A stretch of 64,000 bases of DNA from Salinicoccus halitifaciens (GCF_021026095.1 NZ_JAJNCU010000001.1:854503-918502); one strand, 5' to 3'. Counted from the first letter of the stretch, positions 27,285-36,396 are shown. Program-made: numbers and translations. The notes: generated by a model not told the origin, from the sequence alone.

Positions 27285-27304
27285 CATGCCTTTTATATGA
27301 CCGG

Positions 27305-27790
27305 TCATTCAAACACCGGCTTCAATATGATGTCGACATCCTTGTTTTCCCTCACGGTGATTTTGATCTCGTCCGGCATTTCATCCAGGTAATATGAATA
27401 AGTCATCTCTTCTTTCGGCTGCACCACGGTCGTGCCGAGGAAATTCATGCTGAGCAGATGACTGACGTCGCGGATGCGCTTTGAATCAATCCGGACGACA
27501 TCACCGTCCGCCTCTTCAGGTGCCTTGAAGCTCGGGTGGTGTCCGTTGTCGAAAATTTCCGTGCCGTTCGAATATAATCTGACATCTGTCATGACCACAG
27601 ACTGGTCCGAGTCGTTTAAAACTTTGAAGCGGTACAATTTCTCACCGTCCATCTCATCTTCTGTGATCTGCTCATCCTTCAGTTTGAGCTTCACTTCCGA
27701 CTTCCGTTTTACAAGGAATATCTGCATCAGGATTCCAATCAGCACCGCTGCGGCGATGATTAAAATTACAGAACCAATATCCATAAGCAT
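27305..27790 (-). CDS. Membrane-anchored protein, unknown function
   Basis: A 161-aa protein: one N-terminal transmembrane helix (about 5-27) followed by a soluble domain of about 130 residues. The soluble part looks like beta strands (YRFKVLNDSDQSVVMTDVRLY, TVVQPKEEMTYSYYL) and could be an Ig-like fold; I do not recognise a family. AAAGG stands 7 nt before ATG. It follows the PLP-enzyme gene by 20 bp on the same strand, so the two are probably co-transcribed. Confidence 0.7.
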   Translation of the reverse strand: MLMDIGSVILIIAAAVLIGILMQIFLVKRKSEVKLKLKDEQITEDEMDGEKLYRFKVLNDSDQSVVMTDVRLYSNGTEIFDNGHHPSFKAPEEADGDVVRIDSKRIRDVSHLLSMNFLGTTVVQPKEEMTYSYYLDEMPDEIKITVRENKDVDIILKPVFE

Positions 27791-27810
27791 CGACTGCCTT
27801 TTCTTCCAGA

Positions 27811-28917
27811 CTACTGCAGCTTCCCTCTCGCAGAAACTTCAGCTTCATCCACCACTTCACCATTTTCCACAATATATGCTTTTTCGTAAAGGTTCGAGAC
27901 CGGACAGATGTGATTCATTATGATCTCGACTTTTTCGCCGATTTCCACTGCATCACTGAAATTCTTATCATAGATGATAGCATGTTCATCAAAGACACTG
28001 TCGACATGTACATCATCGAATCCGACGATTTTACCGAGCCCCTTCGTTGCGGTCAGCCCGACCTTCCTGTGCTGCTGGGTGATGCCCTTTGCTCCGACAT
28101 CGGTGATCACACGTTTATCTGTCGGTTTGCTGATGATGGTCGTGAGGATTGTTGCGGCACACGTGTCATTATGGCCGAGTACATTGGCCTGGGAGCCATC
28201 CATCAGTATATAAGTGCCCGGACGGATTTCAGTGATGCCTTCCGGGATGTCGAATCCGAGTACGAACGGCGGCGTGGAACCGATGCTCACCACCTCACAT
28301 GCCATCCCATGATTACGTGCAAGACCTGCAAAGTGCAGTGTCCTGGCCGTGCTGTCATCGTACAGTTCCTTCAGGATGTCGATTGTGGCTGCTTTATACG
28401 TATGGCCGTCATGCGAGAAGACTCCTTTAAAGCTCACATTCCGGCTGTTTTTTATTTCATCCAGCAGGGCGGTGAAATCATCCGGCTGAATGATGCCCGA
28501 ACGCTTCTCCCCCACTTCGATTTCAATCAGAACATTCGCTTTTTCATCCGCACCTTCGAATACTTCATCGATCTCCTTCACACTGTAGTTGCTGTCCACA
28601 CCGAAGGAGATGCTGACGGATTCGGATAACTTACGTATCCGCTCCACCTTCGATCTGCCGATGATCTGATTCGCGATGAAGATGTCACGAATGCCGGATT
28701 CGGCCATGACTTCCGCTTCCCCGACTTTTGCCACCGTGATGCCGGTTGCACCCGCCTCCATCTGCATTTTGGCTAACTTCGGCATCTTATGGGTTTTGGT
28801 ATGCGGCCTTAAATTAACACCCTTCCGGTCGGCATACTCCTGCATGGAAGTGATGTTCTGCTTCAAGATTTCACGGTCGATCAACAGTGCGGGCGTATCC
28901 ACTTGAATGTTTCTCAT
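27811..28917 (-). CDS. PLP-dependent D-threonine aldolase/D-serine dehydratase-like protein
   Basis: A fold-type III PLP enzyme of 368 aa. The N-terminal alanine-racemase-like barrel has LRPHTKTHK (36-44), which holds the PLP lysine. The C-terminal domain has NHICPVSNL, whose His and Cys bind the metal in D-threonine aldolase and D-serine dehydratase. Which D-hydroxy amino acid is used cannot be told. Of two ATGs 6 nt apart, the inner is 7 nt behind AGGAGA and is chosen. Confidence 0.85.
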   Translation of the reverse strand: MRNIQVDTPALLIDREILKQNITSMQEYADRKGVNLRPHTKTHKMPKLAKMQMEAGATGITVAKVGEAEVMAESGIRDIFIANQIIGRSKVERIRKLSESVSISFGVDSNYSVKEIDEVFEGADEKANVLIEIEVGEKRSGIIQPDDFTALLDEIKNSRNVSFKGVFSHDGHTYKAATIDILKELYDDSTARTLHFAGLARNHGMACEVVSIGSTPPFVLGFDIPEGITEIRPGTYILMDGSQANVLGHNDTCAATILTTIISKPTDKRVITDVGAKGITQQHRKVGLTATKGLGKIVGFDDVHVDSVFDEHAIIYDKNFSDAVEIGEKVEIIMNHICPVSNLYEKAYIVENGEVVDEAEVSARGKLQ

Positions 28918-29090
28918 CCTCATTCTCTCCTGTCCATTGATTACATACTTCCACTATATATTTATTCGGCTGAAAAATCCATACGGCCATTTCTGTCATT
29001 TCAAAGAACGGCATCAGCTGAAATAAACATCCATTTAGTTGCATTTCACATACACATTATTTGTAAGCGAATTTCAAAATTGAGCGTATA

Positions 29091-29101
29091 TTTGGTATAA
29101 T
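29091..29101 (+). promoter_or_regulatory. opuC promoter (extended -10)
   Basis: TTTGGTATAAT contains TGG-TATAAT, an extended -10 element, 40 bp before the opuCA start. No good -35 is seen at 17 bp. Confidence 0.5.
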
Positions 29102-29140
29102 AAGAAGAATGTAACAAATTTCACTAAAAGGAGAAAGCAT

Positions 29141-30283
29141 ATGTTAAGTATTAAAGGATTAACAAAAGTTTACCAGGGGAGCACAAAAGCTGTGGATAAT
29201 CTTTCCCTGGATATTAAACATGGGGAATTCATTGCCTTCATCGGTACATCAAGCAGCGGTAAAACGACTGCCTTAAGAATGCTTAACAGGATGATAGAGC
29301 CCACCTCAGGCACCATCATGATCAACGGCAAGGATGCCAGTAAGATGAATCCGGTGGAGCTGCGCAGGAAGATCGGTTATGTGCTGCAGCAGATCGGCCT
29401 GATGCCCCATATGACGATCAAGGAAAATATCGTACTCGTGCCGAAATTATTGAAATGGCCCGAGGAGAAGAAAGAGGCAAAAGCGAGGGAACTGATCAAG
29501 CTGGTCGATCTCCCGGAAGAATTCCTGGACAGGTATCCATCCGAGCTGTCAGGCGGCCAGCAGCAGCGCATCGGCGTTGTACGCGCCCTCGCAGCGGAAC
29601 AGGATATCATCCTGATGGATGAGCCTTTCGGCGCCCTCGATCCAATTACACGTGACACGCTTCAGGATCTCGTCAAAGAACTTCAGAAAAAACTGAACAA
29701 GACATTCATCTTCGTCACCCACGATATGGATGAGGCAATCAAACTGGCAGACAGGATATGCATCATGTCTGAAGGCAAAGTGCTGCAGTTCGACACGCCG
29801 GACAATATACTGCGGGCCCCCGCCAATGACTTCGTCCGGGACTTCATCGGTGAGAACCGCCTGCTGCAGGACCGTCCTAATATACGTACAGTAAAAGAAG
29901 TGATGAAAGTGCCGGTCACCGTCAAAGTCGACGAGTCATTAAGCAGCACGGTCAAAATCATGCGGGATAAGCGGATCGACACGATTTTCGTGGTGAATAA
30001 CGAGCAGAAGCTCCTGGGCTATTTGGATATAGAGGACATCCAGGAAGGCGTACGCAAAAACACGGAGCTGATCGACATCATGGAACGCGATGTTTACAGG
30101 GTGAGACTGGATTCCAAACTCCAGGATTCCATCCGCACCATCCTGAAGCGGAACGTGCGCAACATACCAGTCGTGGATGAAAATAATATACTTAAAGGGC
30201 TCATCACCCGCTCCAACCTGGTCGACATCGTTTATGAATCCATATGGGGAGAAGATGAAATCATTGGAGCTGATAGCCGATGA
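29141..30283 (+). CDS. opuCA: Osmoprotectant ABC transporter, ATP-binding subunit OpuCA
   Basis: ATPase of 380 aa. Walker A GTSSSGKTT (35-43), signature LSGGQQQR (135-142), Walker B ILMDEPFGALD. The C-terminal third holds two CBS domains (about 255-370) that sense ionic strength or c-di-AMP in OpuC transporters. AAAGGAGA precedes ATG. First of four overlapping or closely spaced genes opuCA-CB-CC-CD. Confidence 0.95.
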   Translation: MLSIKGLTKVYQGSTKAVDNLSLDIKHGEFIAFIGTSSSGKTTALRMLNRMIEPTSGTIMINGKDASKMNPVELRRKIGYVLQQIGLMPHMTIKENIVLVPKLLKWPEEKKEAKARELIKLVDLPEEFLDRYPSELSGGQQQRIGVVRALAAEQDIILMDEPFGALDPITRDTLQDLVKELQKKLNKTFIFVTHDMDEAIKLADRICIMSEGKVLQFDTPDNILRAPANDFVRDFIGENRLLQDRPNIRTVKEVMKVPVTVKVDESLSSTVKIMRDKRIDTIFVVNNEQKLLGYLDIEDIQEGVRKNTELIDIMERDVYRVRLDSKLQDSIRTILKRNVRNIPVVDENNILKGLITRSNLVDIVYESIWGEDEIIGADSR

Positions 30284-30915
30284 TGGATTTCATAATGGAA
30301 AACAGGACTGAACTGCTTGAGAAGACTTTGGAGCACTTCTACATTTCAATTTTTGCGCTTGTGATCGGAATTGTCATAGCGGTGCCGCTCGGCATACTGA
30401 TCGCGAAGAATAAAAGGCTTGCCGGCATCATACTGACGACCGCAGGCGTCCTGCAGACGATCCCGACACTTGCCCTGCTCGCTTTGATGATACCTTTATT
30501 CGGCATCGGAAAAACACCTGCGATCATTGCGCTTGCGGCATATATCCTCCTCCCTATGCTGAACAACACCATCATCGGTGTGCAGAGCATCTCAGGTGAA
30601 GTGAAGGAGGCCGCAAAAAGCATGGGCATGACGAACATGCAGCTCATGCGTTCCGTCGATTTCCCGCTGGCCCTGCCCTATATCATGTCTGGCGTGCGCT
30701 TATCGAGCGTGTATGTCATCAGCTGGGCGACACTCGCAAGCTATATCGGTGCAGGCGGGCTCGGTGACTATGTTTTCCAGGGGCTGAACTTATATGAGCC
30801 GATGATGATCATCGTCGCCGCCGTACTGGTTACATCCATTGCACTCATTACAGATGTGGTTTTGTCATTCGTTGAAAAATGGTCGGTACCGAAAGGTCTT
30901 AAAGTATCCAGATAA
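30280..30915 (+). CDS. opuCB: Osmoprotectant ABC transporter, permease OpuCB
   Basis: Permease of 211 aa with about five to six transmembrane helices and the EAA loop GEVKEAAKSMGMTNMQLM. The start overlaps the opuCA stop (ATGATG), so translation is coupled. Its partner permease OpuCD is encoded two genes on. Confidence 0.94.
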   Translation: MMDFIMENRTELLEKTLEHFYISIFALVIGIVIAVPLGILIAKNKRLAGIILTTAGVLQTIPTLALLALMIPLFGIGKTPAIIALAAYILLPMLNNTIIGVQSISGEVKEAAKSMGMTNMQLMRSVDFPLALPYIMSGVRLSSVYVISWATLASYIGAGGLGDYVFQGLNLYEPMMIIVAAVLVTSIALITDVVLSFVEKWSVPKGLKVSR

Positions 30916-30936
30916 AAAGGAAGGAGTTTTATTACA

Positions 30937-31878
30937 GTGGAACAATTCAAGAAAGTTTTCATCATGGTGCTGACCGCTTTGCTGGTATTGTCCGGATGCA
31001 GCCTGCCGGGTCTCGGCGGAGGCGCGGATGACCCGATTAGGATCACTTCACTCGATACAAGTGAATCGCAGATTATGGCACATATCGTGAGACTCATGAT
31101 TGAACATGATTCGGATGGTGAATTGAACCCGACGATCATCAACAACCTCGGTGCATCCACACTGCAGCATAACGCAGTATTGAATGGTGATGCCAATATG
31201 TCTGCAATCAGGTATTCGGGGACGGAAATGACCGGCCCGCTCGGTCAGGAACCGATCAATGACCCTGAGCTTGCGATGCAGACTGCAAAAGAAATATTCG
31301 CAGAAGAGTTCGATCAGATATATTTCGATTCATACGGTTTTGATAATTCCTACGCTTTCATGGTGACGAAGGAGACAGCCGAGGAATATGACCTCGAGAC
31401 GACTTCCGACCTCGAGGAATACAACGATGAACTGCGTTTCGGCGTGGATACCACATGGCTGAACCGCCCCGGTGACGGTTATGAGGGGTTTACGGAGCAT
31501 TATGGCTTTTCATTCGGCAGTATCAGCCCGATGCAGATCGGCCTCGTGTATGATGCACTTGACACCGGAAGCCTGGAAGTGGCACTCGGCTATACATCCG
31601 ACGGCCGCATCGCAGCTTACGATCTCGTCGTCCTGGAAGATGACAAACAGTTCTTCCCGCCTTATGACGCTGCACCCCTTGCCACAAAAGAGCTGCTCGA
31701 TGAATATCCGGAACTGACGGATACCATGGGCAAGCTTGATGGCATCATCACGACGGACGTGATGCAGCAGCTGAATTATGAAGCAGACGGCCAGGGCAAA
31801 GAGCCTGCGATCGTCGCCGAGGAATTTTTGGAAGCAAACGATTATTTCGAGAATCTGGAAAGTGAGGATCATTCATGA
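30937..31878 (+). CDS. opuCC: Osmoprotectant-binding lipoprotein OpuCC
   Basis: Binding lipoprotein of 313 aa: lipobox VLSGC (Cys21) and an OpuCC/OpuBC-type binding fold containing LGASTLQHNAVLNGDANMS, VDTTWLNRPGDGYEG and TSDGRIAAYDLVVLEDD. It starts with GTG, 10 nt behind AAGGAG. Choline, carnitine or betaine are possible ligands; the sequence alone does not decide. Confidence 0.94.
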   Translation: MEQFKKVFIMVLTALLVLSGCSLPGLGGGADDPIRITSLDTSESQIMAHIVRLMIEHDSDGELNPTIINNLGASTLQHNAVLNGDANMSAIRYSGTEMTGPLGQEPINDPELAMQTAKEIFAEEFDQIYFDSYGFDNSYAFMVTKETAEEYDLETTSDLEEYNDELRFGVDTTWLNRPGDGYEGFTEHYGFSFGSISPMQIGLVYDALDTGSLEVALGYTSDGRIAAYDLVVLEDDKQFFPPYDAAPLATKELLDEYPELTDTMGKLDGIITTDVMQQLNYEADGQGKEPAIVAEEFLEANDYFENLESEDHS

Positions 31879-32570
31879 CTGGAAATATCATTACGGACTT
31901 TTTCAATTACTATATCGTGAACGGCGGATACATGTTTGAGCTGTTTTTCAATCATCTGCTGATGTCAGTATACGGAGTGATTTTCGCTTCCATAGTCGGC
32001 ATACCCGTCGGGATACTGATCGCACGCTTTTCAAAGCTCTCCGGACTGGTCATCACATTGACAAACATCATTCAGACGATCCCCGTCATCGCGATGCTCG
32101 CCATCATGATGCTCGTGATGGGGCTCGGCAGCACCACGGTAGTGGTCACCGTATTCTTCTATGCCCTCCTGCCCATCATCAAGAACACATACACCGGCAT
32201 ATCGAACGTCGATTCGAACATCAAGGATGCCGGTAAAAGTATGGGCATGACACGCAACCAGGTGCTGACCATGGTGGAGCTGCCGCTTGCACTGTCGGTC
32301 ATCATCGGCGGCTTAAGGATTGCACTTGTCGTCGCAATCGGTGTTGTTGCTGTCGGTTCATTCATCGGTGCGACCACCCTCTCAGACGTCATCATCCGCG
32401 GAACGAATGCTTCCGACGGTACGGTCTTCATACTCGCCGGTGCGGTCCCGATTGCAATCATTGCAGTGATTGTGGATATCATCCTGAGACTCATTGAAAG
32501 AAGACTCGATCCCACAAGAAGGAAGAAAGCTCCGAGTGAGACGAACCATCGCGTGCAGACCATCAATTAA
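31875..32570 (+). CDS. opuCD: Osmoprotectant ABC transporter, permease OpuCD
   Basis: Second permease of 231 aa, with EAA loop NIKDAGKSMGMTRNQVL. Its ATG overlaps the opuCC stop (ATGA). The end is basic (RRLDPTRRKKAP). It closes the operon. Confidence 0.94.
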   Translation: MTGNIITDFFNYYIVNGGYMFELFFNHLLMSVYGVIFASIVGIPVGILIARFSKLSGLVITLTNIIQTIPVIAMLAIMMLVMGLGSTTVVVTVFFYALLPIIKNTYTGISNVDSNIKDAGKSMGMTRNQVLTMVELPLALSVIIGGLRIALVVAIGVVAVGSFIGATTLSDVIIRGTNASDGTVFILAGAVPIAIIAVIVDIILRLIERRLDPTRRKKAPSETNHRVQTIN

Positions 32571-32575
32571 ATGGA

Positions 32576-32616
32576 AAAGGGCTGACGGAAAATAATCCGT
32601 CAGCCCTTTTATTTAT
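32576..32616. terminator. Terminator between opuC and the SNase/Excalibur gene
   Basis: Stem AAAAGGGCTGACGGA/TCCGTCAGCCCTTTT with AAATAA loop and T-rich end; it reaches the stop codon of the converging gene. Confidence 0.88.
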
Positions 32617-34061
32617 TCACATGCATGACCGTCATTGTCCCTGTCCATCTTCGGCTGATATGCCGGATGGTCGGATGCCACACCGTCCGGGAAGACTTCA
32701 CGCAGCTCGGTGCAGTTGGCGAAGTTATAATTCCCTGAATCTGCCGGAGTATCGGCAGGCTCTTCAACGGAAGATTCCGCCGGACTGGAAGAACTTGTCT
32801 CACATGCATGACCGTCGTTATCCCTGTCCATCTGCGGTTGATATGCCGGATGGTCGGATGCCACGCCGTCCGGGAAGACTTCACGCAGCTCGGTGCAGTT
32901 GGCGAAATTATAGGATCCCGTGCCGGTGCCCGCTCCATCATCAGCAGGCTCTTCTGCGGCCGGTTCCTCTTCGTAGTTGAACCCTTCACCGTCTTCATTC
33001 ACATAACCCGGAATGGACCAGATGCCGAGTCCGTTATCTTTCGCATACTGCTCGGCAGCCCTGAAATCATCCAGATACCGCTGCTGCTCATAGATGTAAC
33101 CGACCCTGGCCAGCCCCTCTTCAAGCAGTACTTCATGGACATTCACATCGTCTGCATAAAGATAGACAAGCTCCCTTCCATAATGGTCCTGTTTATCGCC
33201 CTCATCGTATTCTATATACAGCTGATCCGCCCCACTCAGGAGATCCGTGAGCCTTTCAGAAGCCTCCGGACCGTATGGCTGCACAGGCTCATTCGGATGG
33301 ACGGTCTCCGGTGTGTCGATCAACAGTAACCTCAAGTTCAGATTATTGCCATCCTCGTCGATGACATGAACCGTATCGCCGTCCACTACACGGTACAGCT
33401 GAACAGGTATCAAACCATCTTTGACGGCATCTTCTTCCTCGGCCGCTTGCTCTTCCTCCGCCTGTTTCTCAGATTCGGCTTCTTCTGCAGCCTGCTCTTC
33501 CTCAGCCTGTTTCTCGGCTTCGGCCTCTTCTGCAGCTTTTTCTTCCTCTGCCTGTTTCTCGGCTTCGGCTTCTTCTGCAGCTTGCTCTTCCTCGGCCGGC
33601 TGCTCGGTTTCAGCCTCTTCTTCCTCAGTCATTTCATCGATGCCCGCCTCAACAGCGATTTCCCCACTGTCCAGGTGCTCTTCTCTTCCCTCCGGATCTG
33701 CAGACAGACCAATCACGGCAAATGACAACACCATCAAACCGAGCGTGATGCCCGTCGTACGGTTGAATTTGCCTCTTTCATTATATTTATTTTTATAGTT
33801 CTTGTTGAACAAAAGAGACAGTACCAGGCCGGCAGACGCCAATAAAAGTATGCCGGTGAATATATCCGCCATTCCGACACTGCTGCTCATTGCAGCATAT
33901 AAGAGCATAAGCAAGATTGTCACCGATGCAGATATCATGGTGCCTTTCCATAAATCATTCTGCGAGTCACCGTCCACGCTTCTTCTGTAAAGCGCCCCCA
34001 GATAAATCCCGAAAGTGACCAGCACCCCGATGATTATTAAAGGTAAAAAAATAATACCCAC
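32613..34061 (-). CDS. Membrane-anchored thermonuclease-like protein with two Excalibur domains
   Basis: A 482-aa protein in four parts: three to four transmembrane helices (about 1-120); an acidic region with a 17-residue repeat of the type EEEQAAEEAEAEKQAEE (about 150-218); an SNase (thermonuclease) domain (about 223-350); and two nearly identical Excalibur calcium-binding domains at the C-terminus, each ending DRDNDGHACE. In the SNase part VVDGDTVHV, RLLLIDTPE and HYGRELVYLY keep the Arg, Asp and Glu expected for activity. It starts with GTG 8 nt behind AGGAGG. Expected outside the cell, tethered to the membrane. Confidence 0.85.
   Translation of the reverse strand: MGIIFLPLIIIGVLVTFGIYLGALYRRSVDGDSQNDLWKGTMISASVTILLMLLYAAMSSSVGMADIFTGILLLASAGLVLSLLFNKNYKNKYNERGKFNRTTGITLGLMVLSFAVIGLSADPEGREEHLDSGEIAVEAGIDEMTEEEEAETEQPAEEEQAAEEAEAEKQAEEEKAAEEAEAEKQAEEEQAAEEAESEKQAEEEQAAEEEDAVKDGLIPVQLYRVVDGDTVHVIDEDGNNLNLRLLLIDTPETVHPNEPVQPYGPEASERLTDLLSGADQLYIEYDEGDKQDHYGRELVYLYADDVNVHEVLLEEGLARVGYIYEQQRYLDDFRAAEQYAKDNGLGIWSIPGYVNEDGEGFNYEEEPAAEEPADDGAGTGTGSYNFANCTELREVFPDGVASDHPAYQPQMDRDNDGHACETSSSSPAESSVEEPADTPADSGNYNFANCTELREVFPDGVASDHPAYQPKMDRDNDGHACE
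32616..32912. repeat. Direct repeat of about 115 bp (duplicated Excalibur module)
   Basis: The stretch at 32616-32730 is repeated at 32798-32912 with about ten differences. The few changes are mostly silent, so the duplication is recent or kept uniform by gene conversion. Confidence 0.8.
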
Positions 34062-34189
34062 TGCTCCCGCCTCCTATAATATGTTATTAATATAATTATA
34101 CAGCATATATTATAGTGATGATTGAGTAAAATTAAATATAATTGTCAAAATGATACAGTGTCCTATTACATGGTTTTGGTATGTAATAC

Positions 34190-34216
34190 GTTTTTAATAT
34201 CCCCGGCAATGGGTAT
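34190..34216 (+). promoter_or_regulatory. Sigma-B-like promoter of acidic lipoprotein 3
   Basis: GTTTTT, 15 bp, GGGTAT. The 16-mer GGTATAGTAGATATAA that starts in its -10 (34212-34227) recurs exactly before the traP-like gene (57594-57609). Confidence 0.55.
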
Positions 34217-34254
34217 AGTAGATATAAATCTATTAATAATGGGAGGATTTATAA

Positions 34255-34545
34255 ATGAACTTCAAGAAATATTTACTTGCCGGCGGCTTGGCTTCCGTAT
34301 TGGTATTAGGTGCCTGCGGTGGAGATGACGCGCCGGATGAAACTGAGGAAACAACCGATACTGAAGGCGGCACCGAAGTGGATGATGCTGATCGTTCAGA
34401 GGACGCTCTTGATACCATCCAGGATTCAGGTGAAAGTGTTGACGAAGATGAGATAGACCATGACAGCACAGAGACGGAAACTGAAGCGGATAATACTGTA
34501 GAAGATGCCGGTGATGAAAATCCGGATGAAGAAGACTCGGAGTGA
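34255..34545 (+). CDS. Acidic lipoprotein (family member 3)
   Basis: A 96-aa lipoprotein: signal KKYLLAGGLASVLVLGAC (Cys21) and an acidic tail of about 75 residues with few basic residues (Arg44, some His). GGGAGG lies 8 nt before ATG. It shares signal-peptide sequence with the proteins at 10.28 and 26.07 kb, though their codons differ widely, so the likeness is at protein level. Function unknown. A 43-codon gene follows 18 bp later. Confidence 0.8.
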   Translation: MNFKKYLLAGGLASVLVLGACGGDDAPDETEETTDTEGGTEVDDADRSEDALDTIQDSGESVDEDEIDHDSTETETEADNTVEDAGDENPDEEDSE

Positions 34546-34563
34546 TAAAATCATAAGGGGTTG

Positions 34564-34695
34564 ATGATATTGGCCGAGAAGCGAAAAGTCCACCCTGAAA
34601 AAGATGAGAAGAAAAATGCAGTGGGTTTCAGTTGGATTGTACTCATTGTAAGTATTGCTGTATTGGTCGGCGGCTTCATATGGCTGCTGGTATAA
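34564..34695 (+). CDS. Small single-span membrane protein (43 aa)
   Basis: Too short for usual gene calls. It has a basic N-terminal part (AEKRKVHPEKDEKK) and one hydrophobic helix (SWIVLIVSIAVLVGGFIWLLV). AAGGGG precedes it; ATG at 34564 is close to that site, and an in-frame TTG at 34570 has better spacing. It probably shares the transcript of acidic lipoprotein 3. By charge the N-terminus should be inside. Function unknown. Confidence 0.6.
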   Translation: MILAEKRKVHPEKDEKKNAVGFSWIVLIVSIAVLVGGFIWLLV

Positions 34696-34752
34696 AACCA
34701 TCAGTGCCCGGAAGTGACATTCTCCCGGGCTTCTTTGTACTCATAACGATAT

Positions 34753-34792
34753 CAAAAAAGCGCTACTCGTTCCATATGGAATGAATAGCGCT
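34753..34792 (-). terminator. tRNA-Thr terminator
   Basis: Arms AGCGCTA/TAGCGCT plus an inner TTCCATATGGAA palindrome; TTTTTT follows on the minus strand. Confidence 0.8.
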
Positions 34793-34806
34793 CTGATTTT
34801 AAGATA

Positions 34807-34877
34807 AGCCGACAGCGAGAATCGAACTCGCATCGCAGCCTTACCATGGCTGTGTTCTACCATTAAACTATGTCGGC
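34807..34877 (-). tRNA. tRNA-Thr (GGT)
   Basis: 71-nt cloverleaf on the minus strand: acceptor GCCGACA/TGTCGGC, anticodon arm CAGCC-ATGGTAA-GGCTG, T arm GCGAG-TTCGATT-CTCGC. The anticodon is GGT. CCA is not encoded. Confidence 0.92.
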
Positions 34878-35055
34878 GAAAAGTTGCAATGGCTTGATTG
34901 CATTACTTATACATTATAGCAGTGAATGTCAAAATCATAAATACCTTTTTGCAATTTTTCATTAAATAATATGGTAAAAATCCACGAAATCCTTGGCGGC
35001 AAAGTACAGAAGCACCGGACCCCTCCTCCAGTGGACATGGGGACCGGTGCATCTG

Positions 35056-36396
35056 TCAATTTTTGAACAGAACTTTCCTCTTCCAGCCGCCGAATTTATA
35101 ATACAGATATGCAAATCCGCTGCTGATGATGAAACTGACGCCCATGCCGATCCCGATGCCGGTCTCCCCATATAATGAGGAGAAGATGTCAGCGAGCGGG
35201 AACCTCAGTATCCAGAATGAAATGATGTTGAGTATCAGCACCTGATACATCGCACCGGATGCCCGCACGATGCCGTTCAGCACGAAATTCAAACCGAGGA
35301 ACGGATAACACAGTGCCACTGTCCTCAAGTAGGTCGTGCCGAATGCCACAGCCGCTTCATCCTGGATGAACAGCCGGATGGCATGCTCTGCAAATATGAT
35401 TGCGAGGATGGCGACACTGACCATCAGGCCGAAGTTGTACAGTGATGCATATCTTGCGATCTTCTTCACCCGCGACCAGTTGCCGACGCCGATATTCTGC
35501 CCCGCCATACTGTTCACTGCGGTGCCGAGTGCCATCGCCGGCAGCATGATCAGACTGTCCAGTCTCTGTGCTGCACTGAAGCCGGCGACGGTGTCGCTGC
35601 CGAAGCCTGTCACAACGCTGAGTATCGCGGCAATGCCGGCATGGATGACGGCCATTTGCAGGCCGCCCGGTATGCCTAGTGAGAGTATGAGGCTGACCTC
35701 GTGCTTCTTCGGCAGTGTTGGACGGCTGAACGGAATCAGCCTGTGCCTGAATGAATGCTGGATGCTGTATAGGAAGGCGAGCCCCTGGGAAATGACGGTC
35801 GCAAGCGCCGCACCGACGATGCCAAGGTCAAGCACGAACATGAAGAGCGGTGCGAGTACAGCATTCATGATGACCGCAATCAGGACGATCCTCATCGGCG
35901 TCTTGCTGTCGCCGAGTGCGCGGAGCACCGTATTGATGAAGTTATATCCGAACAGGAAGAACATGCCGAGGAAACTGATCTGCAAATATGTAACGGCCAT
36001 GTCCATGATGGCTTCCGGCGTGCCGATCAGGCGCAGCAGAGGTTCTGCAGATATGTAGCCGGCAATCCCGAAGCCCACCGACATCATCGACATGATGACG
36101 ATGAAAGCATTCAAATAATTCCGGAGCCCCGCATCATCCCGCCGTCCGTACTGCTGGGACAATATGGTGAGGGCCGCATTGTTCAGACCGAGTATGAACG
36201 ACAGCACCGTCACAAGAATCGTCGTCGCCACCGCCACGGCCCCCAGCGCTTCCGCTCCGAGGATGTTCCCGACCCAAAGGCTGTCGACGATCTGGAATGA
36301 TGTCTGCAGAAGGTTCGTCAGCATTATAGGCCCTGAGAATAAAATCAAGGGCTTTAAAATCGGCCCTGTCGTAAAGTCATATTGGTTCTTTTTCAT
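35056..36396 (-). CDS. MATE family efflux transporter
   Basis: A 446-aa membrane protein with twelve predicted helices in two similar halves, each beginning with a PLILFSGPIMLTNLLQ-like or PGGLQMAVIHAGIAA-like segment, as in NorM/DinF-type cation-coupled drug exporters. The start is ATG behind GGGTGAAAAG; a longer reading has no ribosome site. Substrate unknown. Isolated gene. Confidence 0.9.
   Translation of the reverse strand: MKKNQYDFTTGPILKPLILFSGPIMLTNLLQTSFQIVDSLWVGNILGAEALGAVAVATTILVTVLSFILGLNNAALTILSQQYGRRDDAGLRNYLNAFIVIMSMMSVGFGIAGYISAEPLLRLIGTPEAIMDMAVTYLQISFLGMFFLFGYNFINTVLRALGDSKTPMRIVLIAVIMNAVLAPLFMFVLDLGIVGAALATVISQGLAFLYSIQHSFRHRLIPFSRPTLPKKHEVSLILSLGIPGGLQMAVIHAGIAAILSVVTGFGSDTVAGFSAAQRLDSLIMLPAMALGTAVNSMAGQNIGVGNWSRVKKIARYASLYNFGLMVSVAILAIIFAEHAIRLFIQDEAAVAFGTTYLRTVALCYPFLGLNFVLNGIVRASGAMYQVLILNIISFWILRFPLADIFSSLYGETGIGIGMGVSFIISSGFAYLYYKFGGWKRKVLFKN

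Larger units (their letters stand above)
34696..35055. other. Gene-poor stretch around tRNA-Thr
   Basis: Contains a weak hairpin after the small membrane protein (GCCCGG/CCGGGC near 34705-34735), the tRNA-Thr terminator, tRNA-Thr itself, and a long GC-rich hairpin (GCACCGG..CCGGTGC, 35011-35050) just after the MATE stop codon that may end that transcript. Confidence 0.5.
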
